Shown: positions 62,701 to 64,000 of the stretch, one piece after another | Numbering within the stretch: position 1 is the first letter of the stretch | Layout: each line of letters begins with the position of its first letter | Assembly (NCBI GenBank): GCA_030847615.1 | Contig: JAUMIR010000001.1 | Span: 289,442,187-289,506,186 of the forward strand | Direction: 5' to 3' | DNA: 64,000 nucleotides | Source of the DNA: Gambelia wislizenii | Lineage: Eukaryota; Chordata; Lepidosauria; Squamata; Crotaphytidae | Program-made: the position numbers and the translations under genes | Notes under the pieces: model-generated | What the model was told of the DNA's origin: nothing | The model's database searches: none | The model's input: the letters and a program-made list of their open reading frames with translations, nothing else

Positions 62701-62947
62701 GTAAATCTTTTAATATAAGATAATGGTAGATCATAATGATTTTTTTGTAGCAGTAGCAGAATATGGATGACATCTAATGTGATTTCTTCTAGAGGAAATG
62801 CTTGCTGTAAAATATGCACTATGGTGGTCTCCAAATGCAAAAAATGTGGCATATTTACAATTTAATGATACTGAAATACCAGTGATTGAATATTCATATT
62901 ATGGCGATGATCAATATCCTAGAAAAATAACTATTCCATATCCAAAG
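35702..62947 (+). CDS. FAP: FAP 5' part: exons 1-9 (TM anchor and beta-propeller)
   Basis: FAP is a type II membrane serine protease of the DPP4 family that cuts after proline; it acts as a dimer on stromal and wound fibroblasts. Coding pieces are 35702-35707, 35960-36044, 43089-43184, 53610-53704, 53794-53868, 54385-54437, 55266-55338, 58452-58572 and 62793-62947, about 253 codons, all in phase. The product starts with a short cytoplasmic tail, one membrane helix (ILVGVISCLLLSLIVMCIVF) and then propeller blades. LWRYSYTASYHIYDL carries the conserved active-site Arg. WVYEEEMLA carries the Glu pair that holds the substrate N-terminus. FNGIPDWVYEEE and GDDQYPRKITIPYPK fit FAP better than DPP4. 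The hydrolase domain lies beyond the window. Sequons NST, NAT and NDT are kept; the human NGT sequon reads DGN here. Confidence 0.95.
35960..36044 (+). CDS. FAP: FAP exon 2 (transmembrane anchor)
   Basis: The acceptor is TTTTGTCTTGCAG and the donor CGAG|GTAAGA. The exon is 85 bases, phase 0 to 1. It reads IQMKILVGVISCLLLSLIVM and CIVFIPSR. The first residues align with TWVKI after MK in the human protein, so the ATG at 35966 is read as an internal Met and not the start. Confidence 0.9.
36045..36482 (+). other. FAP intron 2 start, no feature
   Basis: Intron sequence with no repeat or gene seen. Confidence 0.5.
36483..36737. mobile_element. Tigger-like miniature element
   Basis: The ends are CAGTAGGACCCCCATATCC and, at the right, GGGGTCCTACTC (one base off CTG), with TA flanks. 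The body (TTATCCACAGATTCAATTAT; TTCACGGGACCCCCTAGAAC) is the intact relative of 26427-28597. Confidence 0.8.
36738..38314 (+). other. FAP intron 2, mostly unclassified
   Basis: No gene seen. It holds a short (CA)n near 37903-37915 and, at about 38048-38100, a CTACCATGAGGTGGAATGAG segment that may belong to the CCCTACCATTAGGC repeat seen at 4560 and 56338. Confidence 0.45.
38315..38760 (+). pseudogene. BovB/RTE LINE 3' fragment
   Basis: Translation gives YGNESWTVKKANRKRINSLE, then the LKLKLSYFGHM-type block (decayed), EKTIMLGEFE and a GRERGRQ-like stretch. The tail GGGTCACCATAAATCAAAGC with TTGACAGCAATTAGCAACAA matches the BovB tail. BovB is an RTE-type LINE widespread in squamates. Stops and frameshifts break the frame. 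Confidence 0.75.
38912..39015. repeat. hAT-like palindromic repeat
   Basis: GGCCCTCCAGATGCCGTTAA ... GGGGCTGATGGGAGCTGCTA and AACATCTGGA are near-inverse halves of the common squamate element. Confidence 0.5.
39016..39508 (+). other. FAP intron 2, no clear feature
   Basis: It holds a C run at about 39372-39383. No gene or repeat end recognised. Confidence 0.45.
39509..40115. mobile_element. Harbinger-like miniature element
   Basis: The left end is GGGGCTTGTCTACATG, and the right part has GAGGAGTATTTTCACTG then GGGCAACCCCC. The body order matches 30515-31162 and 52635-53270. The flanking duplication is not clean. Confidence 0.6.
40116..41042 (+). other. FAP intron 2, no clear feature
   Basis: No gene or repeat family recognised beyond a short (CA)n near 40929. 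Confidence 0.45.
41043..41165 (-). repeat. CR1 3' end fragment
   Basis: CATAGAATCATAGAGATGGG and GGGCCATTGAATCCAACCTC are the inverse of the CR1 tail, followed by the decayed body. Confidence 0.6.
41166..42000. repeat. Unclassified GC-rich repeat-like block
   Basis: AT-rich to about 41290, then GC-rich to about 41960. It holds an imperfect palindrome (CCAATCGGGG ... CACCCTGATTGG, 41768-41800) and GGGTGGGTGGGTGGG near 41619. ORFs on both strands have no recognisable domain. A decayed LTR is possible; I see no convincing ends. Confidence 0.3.
42001..43088 (+). other. FAP intron 2 end, no clear feature
   Basis: It holds an (ATGT)n run near 42130. No gene or transposon recognised before exon 3. 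Confidence 0.5.
43089..43184 (+). CDS. FAP: FAP exon 3
   Basis: The acceptor is TTTTTAAAG and the donor TTTCAG|GTAAGT. The exon is 96 bases, phase 1 to 1, and encodes VRHKENNPRPLTLEEYLDGN then FNYKTYSPYWVSG. The human NGTFSYKT glycosylation site is DGNFNYKT here. An L2 fragment begins about 11 bases into the following intron. Confidence 0.93.
43689..44758. mobile_element. Harbinger-like element inside the L2
   Basis: The ends are GGTCTTGTCTATACG and CGTATAGACAAGACC with TAT on both sides (43686-43688, 44759-44761). About 600 bases belong to it; the rest is the Tigger-like element 44043-44512. Confidence 0.82.
44043..44512. mobile_element. Tigger-like element with palindromic minisatellite, third nesting level
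   Basis: The ends are CAGTTGCCCCTCCACATTCG and the inverse, CGAATGTCAAGGGACAACTG, with TA flanks. The body is a GC-rich array of units such as GCCTTCACGGAGCCTTGGAA/GGCTCCGTGAAGGC, near-perfect palindromes at 44273-44308 and 44360-44393. It differs from the unit in 1937-2640. Confidence 0.78.
45512..45730 (-). mobile_element. tRNA-derived SINE
   Basis: In inverse it starts GGAGCCCTTGTGGCGCAGAG with GTTCGATCCCAGAGGGCC and runs through GCTAATTGCCCGCAACAAGC (+ orientation) to CTATACCGCTTATCAGTGCC. Same family as 1632-1891. Confidence 0.75.
45731..46138 (+). other. FAP intron 3, no clear feature
   Basis: No gene or repeat end recognised. Confidence 0.45.
46139..46450. mobile_element. Harbinger-like relative of 34428-35045 with an internal insert
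   Basis: AACTTTATCAGACAGGGCTG, GGAATTACGACACAATAG, CTGTTATCACACGACG and CACGATTACAGTGTTAATGG follow the inverse of 34428-35045 block by block. Inside is a 39-base segment (46337-46375) absent from that relative. The right end is not defined. Confidence 0.6.
46337..46375 (+). repeat. 39-base exact copy of DIRS gag sequence
   Basis: Identical to 47784-47822 over 39 bases (from GGGTCTTCGGGACTTTCTCA to GAACAGTAATC). In the DIRS it reads GSSGLSHSARTVI as part of gag; here it interrupts a Harbinger-like element. Confidence 0.85.
48447..49118 (+). pseudogene. DIRS reverse transcriptase domain
   Basis: An open stretch of 223 codons with the RT motifs: FATLDLCDAYFHIIIV (motif A), QAFRFHILSFGLCTAPRIFT (motif B) and CLDDWLFTAL (motif C, the catalytic DD). 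LVDKKDRGL-like text just upstream and a frameshift into RNase H show it is part of a broken polyprotein. Confidence 0.9.
49245..49600 (+). pseudogene. DIRS RNase H domain
   Basis: TDASMTGWGAHSGDLTIWGH, then LNVLELLAVFKALKAF and IISDNKA give the D-E-D acidic set. NNIADALSRFST follows in another frame after a small shift near 49470. Confidence 0.85.
49601..51045 (+). pseudogene. DIRS tyrosine recombinase and linker
   Basis: After a linker with WPHHPWFSPLLLLARGMY, the recombinase core domain begins near 50035: STLWAYQYKWQKFKEFLDTK, NLLDFLASISAKDLTLSSVM. The first catalytic Arg block, normally SARRVSEL, reads S-A-stop-N-S-S-E-L at about 50466-50489. Later HSTRATAISAAFLHRVPIQD (HxxR) and VDSASHASMTLGRAAL with the expected Tyr region are kept. 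Not functional as it stands. Confidence 0.85.
51204..51512. repeat. Inverted repeats at the DIRS 3' end
   Basis: 51204-51253 (TTGCTTACCTGTAACTGTAA ... GTGGTCATCTGTGAATTC) pairs with 51463-51512 (GAATTCACAGATGACCACTC ... ACAGGTAAGCAA). A third related piece, GGATTCACAGAGACCAC, is at 51170-51186. This matches the inverted terminal repeat and internal complementary region of DIRS elements. Confidence 0.8.
51780..52200 (+). repeat. LINE 3' tail, L2/CR1-like
   Basis: AGGAATGGGTTACCATCTGG to CCCTGGGAAGGCTTTTGGCC and AATAACTGAATAAGTAAATA resemble the 3' part of vertebrate L2/L3 LINEs. No ORF left. Confidence 0.5.
52250..53515. repeat. Unclassified interspersed repeat, copy A, interrupted
   Basis: 52250-52634 and 53271-53515 match 58915-59500 in order (GATTTTATTTTGGAGATCCA; CTAGTGTAATATTGCTA; AAAAAGAACTGGAAACTCTT against AAAAAGAATAGGAAAATCTT). 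The middle is the Harbinger-like element 52635-53270. No coding potential. Confidence 0.65.
52635..53270. mobile_element. Harbinger-like miniature element
   Basis: The ends are GGCCTTGTCTATATGAGG and CACCATTTAGACAAGCCC with TAT on both sides (52632-52634, 53271-53273). The empty site is visible in the sister repeat at 58915-59500 (TTTTGACTATAATC). Confidence 0.82.
53610..53704 (+). CDS. FAP: FAP exon 4
   Basis: The acceptor is TCTCCTTAAG and the donor ACACTT|GTATGT. The exon is 95 bases, phase 1 to 0, and encodes GNEYLQQSAEDNVILYNVES then GQSVILMTNSTL. The NST sequon matches the position of human Asn92. Confidence 0.95.
53794..53868 (+). CDS. FAP: FAP exon 5
   Basis: The acceptor is CATTTTTCAG and the donor TCTAAG|GTAAAA. 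The exon is 25 codons in phase 0: KKVNATNYALSGDQNFMLLE then SNYSK. The NAT sequon matches human Asn99. The intron before it is only 89 bases. Confidence 0.95.
54195..54283 (+). repeat. CR1 3' end
   Basis: GGGTTGGACTAGATGGCCCT and CTTCCAACTCTATGAGCCTA ending in TATGATTCTATGA are the CR1 tail. Confidence 0.75.
54385..54437 (+). CDS. FAP: FAP exon 6 (active-site Arg)
   Basis: The acceptor is CATTTTCAG and the donor AATGG|GTAAGA. The exon is 53 bases, phase 0 to 2, and encodes LWRYSYTASYHIYDLING. The Arg of LWRYS corresponds to DPP4 Arg125 / FAP Arg123. Confidence 0.95.
54438..55265 (+). other. FAP intron 6, no clear feature
   Basis: No repeat end, gene or RNA recognised. Confidence 0.5.
55266..55338 (+). 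CDS. FAP: FAP exon 7
   Basis: The acceptor is CCCTTTGCAG and the donor AAATTG|GTCAGT. The exon is 73 bases, phase 2 to 0, and encodes VFATEYELPHHIQYISWSPI then GHKL, a beta-propeller blade with the WSPIGHKL signature of the family. Confidence 0.95.
55500..56150 (+). repeat. LINE-like reptile repeat, family uncertain
   Basis: GAAAGCTTATGCTACAACTT with TTAGTCTCAAAGGTTCTACA near 56070-56125 is a tail seen often in reptile repeats. 55540-55740 has CTTCCTGGACATTCCATATC and AATTGGAATATAGCCACAAA, typical of the same family body. I cannot assign it to a LINE or Penelope type. Confidence 0.45.
56151..56864 (+). other. FAP intron 7, small shared repeat
   Basis: 56338-56390 (GCCCTACCATTAGGCAGAGT; CCCTCAGGCAGCAG) matches 4560-4615 and, inverted, 60248-60305. 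A G run is at about 56707-56717. No gene. Confidence 0.5.
56868..57396. mobile_element. Harbinger-like miniature element
   Basis: The left end is GGGCTTGTCTACATGGACAA, and the right end is shortened (GGCTCATGTATCC). TTA stands on both sides (56865-56867, 57397-57399). It matches 6644-7203 in inverse. Confidence 0.7.
57400..58451 (+). other. FAP intron 7 end, no clear feature
   Basis: ORFs on both strands here have no recognisable domain, and no repeat end was found. Confidence 0.5.
58452..58572 (+). CDS. FAP: FAP exon 8 (start of the Glu-pair segment)
   Basis: The acceptor is TTCTTCCTAG and the donor TATGAAG|GTAAAT. The exon is 121 bases, phase 0 to 1, and encodes AYVYQNNIYLKQDPREPAIQ through NGIPDWVYE. 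The substrate-binding Glu pair is split across the junction with exon 9. Confidence 0.95.
58915..59500. repeat. Unclassified interspersed repeat, copy B
   Basis: Uninterrupted relative of copy A (52250-53515), diverged but collinear from CTTCAGATGGGAAAAAAATG to TCTTGATATTTTGAGGCAAT. Same orientation, FAP intron 8. Confidence 0.65.
59584..59911. mobile_element. Fold-back Harbinger-like element in FAP intron 8
   Basis: The ends are GGACTTTTTCGG and AAAAAAGTCC with TTG on both sides (59581-59583, 59912-59914). Arms of about 155 bases pair along most of their length with a few mismatches (AGCAGCCTCG, GGTACTGTTGCGGTACC, GAGCGTCATATTTCC and their inverses). Each arm holds the inner hairpin AGCAGCCTCG...GCGAGGCTGCT. 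Confidence 0.82.
59915..61676 (+). other. FAP intron 8, no gene supported
   Basis: It contains the inverted small repeat at 60248-60305, a C/CA run near 60726-60743, and a LINE-tail-like segment at 61000-61075 (TTATATCCCACCTTTCTCCC). Confidence 0.5.
61677..62311. mobile_element. Harbinger-like miniature element
   Basis: The ends are GGGGTTGTTTAGATGAG and CACCATCTAGACAATACC with AAA on both sides. The body matches 52635-53270 (GCACTTCCGGCCACTTCAGT, TCAGCTTTCCACTTCTGCTC). Confidence 0.75.
62372..62480 (+). repeat. CR1 3' end
   Basis: CTGCATGGCAGGGGGTTGGA, CTGGATGGCCCTTGTGGTCT and the TCTATGATTCTATGATT end. Confidence 0.8.
62793..62947 (+). CDS. FAP: FAP exon 9 (Glu-pair helix and ALWWSPN blade)
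   Basis: The acceptor is GATTTCTTCTAG and the donor CCAAAG|GTATGT. The exon is 155 bases, phase 1 to 0, and encodes EEMLAVKYALWWSPNAKNVA, then FNDTEIPVIEYSYYGDDQYP and RKITIPYPK. The NDT sequon matches human Asn227. The window ends in the next intron. Confidence 0.96.
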
Positions 62948-62999
62948 GTATGTTTGTTTTTATTTGTTTGTTTGGCATGGCCTGTTTAATATGATTTTA

Positions 63000-63436
63000 T
63001 GACATTTTACCAAAACAATCATTGGATTTCTTGGACTTAATCACAAATGTTGATGTTTAGGATTAAATTAAAAACTGGTTTAAGCACTGCATACTTTGAA
63101 AATGACGTGATGAAGGACATGAGCCAATCCTTTCATTTATATACGTTGGGGGATGTTCTCAGTTATCCCCTTGGGGCAGGGGTGGGTAAAGTGCAGTCCA
63201 TGGGCAACATGTAACTCCACAGAGGCCCCATGGGATCAAAAAGAATGTTTGCACAGAATGTCTCCAAATGAACTCTAGGGGCTGTGGAGGGCATTTTTAC
63301 CACATTTGGAAGCCCCCAAGGGTAAAAATAAAAGTGCAATTTAAAACAAAATTGCTCCAAAATGCCCCCAAATGTCCTCTAGAGGGTGTATGGGGCATTC
63401 CCAACGCATTTGGAGAGGGGGAATTGGCTATTTGGG
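63000..63436 (+). other. FAP intron 9, minor repeats only
   Basis: CAAATGAACTCTAGGGGCTG (63267) and CAAATGTCCTCTAGAGGGTG (63370) are two similar units about 100 bases apart, a small local duplication. No gene. Confidence 0.45.
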
Positions 63437-63645
63437 GCCTTATTGCACTACACTGTTACAGCACTATTATTCCACTTTTTCTATGGCTGCCTCCTGTGGA
63501 ATCTTGCGATTTGCCGTTTAGGGAGGGGCATTTAGCAGTCTCAGCCAAAGAGCTCTTAGGCTTCACCAAATTACAGACCCCAGAATTCCACAGGAGGCAG
63601 CCATAGCAGTTAACGTGAAACAATAGCACTATAACATTGTAAGTA
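63437..63645. mobile_element. Near-palindromic miniature element
   Basis: TATGGCTGCCTCCTGTGGAAT at 63482-63502 is the exact inverse of the segment at about 63586-63606, and the outer parts (GCACTATTATTCC / AACAATAGCAC) also pair loosely. This matches the common squamate palindromic element with CTATGGCTGCCTCCTGTGG. It lies in FAP intron 9. Confidence 0.6.
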
Positions 63646-64000
63646 CGATTAGTCCCAGGAGAGGTCTTTTTTGAAACAGGAAGTGTTTTTCTAAAAAAAA
63701 AAGCAATGCCCTCCATTTCACCTTCTAAAGATTGTTTGGGGACATCTTGGGCATACAACTTCAGTCTCTCCTAGCTTGTGTGTTCTTTGTCATTAATAAC
63801 ATGTGCTGTCTTAAGCCCACTCTGATGTTGCTTACCCACATGTATCTTGGTTTTCACATGTGAAATGTTGGGCGGTATGAAAACATGGTGAAGAAATGAC
63901 CTGTGACATTACAGCACTTAACTGCAGCTCTTCTGGTTTGTCAAAGGCAATCTAGAAAAGCAGTAAGAAGCATGCTACAAAAAAGCAGTTTGACCAAATA

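Noticed and set aside
35960..62947. DPP4 instead of FAP
   Set aside because: GDDQYPRKITIPYPK and NGIPDWVYEEEMLA follow FAP, and the gene stands directly after IFIH1, where FAP is expected.

Overview
The window is vertebrate nuclear DNA, most likely from a squamate reptile and probably a lizard. Two split genes lie head to tail on the + strand in the order IFIH1 (MDA5, cytosolic dsRNA sensor) then FAP (fibroblast activation protein alpha, a DPP4-family serine protease). The same order is known from other amniotes. The squamate call rests on the repeats: CR1 tails ending in ATTCTATG units, BovB/RTE, L2 and two L1 lineages, a DIRS-type tyrosine-recombinase retrotransposon, tRNA-derived SINEs with a BovB-like tail, a Tc1 element, and many Harbinger-, Tigger- and hAT-like miniature elements. 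No CRISPR, operon or other prokaryotic feature is present.

Layout. 1-1085 is an IFIH1 intron. 1086-19036 carries the last 11 coding exons of IFIH1, from just before the DECH box to the stop codon (about 650 codons, reading frame open across every junction). The introns hold a CR1, an L1, SINEs and miniature transposons. 19037-about 19770 is the probable 3'UTR. About 19.8-35.5 kb is intergenic and full of nested mobile elements, including a Tc1 element with a SINE inside it, a Tigger-like element split by an L1, and a 331-bp hairpin with apparently perfect 162-bp arms. FAP exon 1 (promoter side near 35.48-35.58 kb, start codon at 35702) is followed by exons 2-9 (35960-62947). The gene leaves the window in intron 9, before the hydrolase domain. 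FAP intron 2 holds a BovB fragment. FAP intron 3 holds an L2 (hit by a Harbinger-like element that was itself hit by a Tigger-like element) and a DIRS element with recognisable gag, RT, RNase H and tyrosine-recombinase parts, all broken.

The two host genes look intact where visible and do not form a biochemical pathway together: MDA5 signals RNA-virus infection in the cytoplasm, and FAP is a type II membrane prolyl endopeptidase/dipeptidase. I found no undescribed protein system. The less ordinary material is structural: long fold-back elements beside a dsRNA-sensor gene, palindromic minisatellites growing inside one Tigger-like family, a 39-bp exact copy of DIRS gag sequence inside a nearby Harbinger-like element, a 35-bp GC-rich insert with an 18-bp target duplication in an L1, a GC-AG intron in IFIH1, and mobile elements lying within about 10-25 bases of splice donors. 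All family names come from memory of sequence features; no database search was run.
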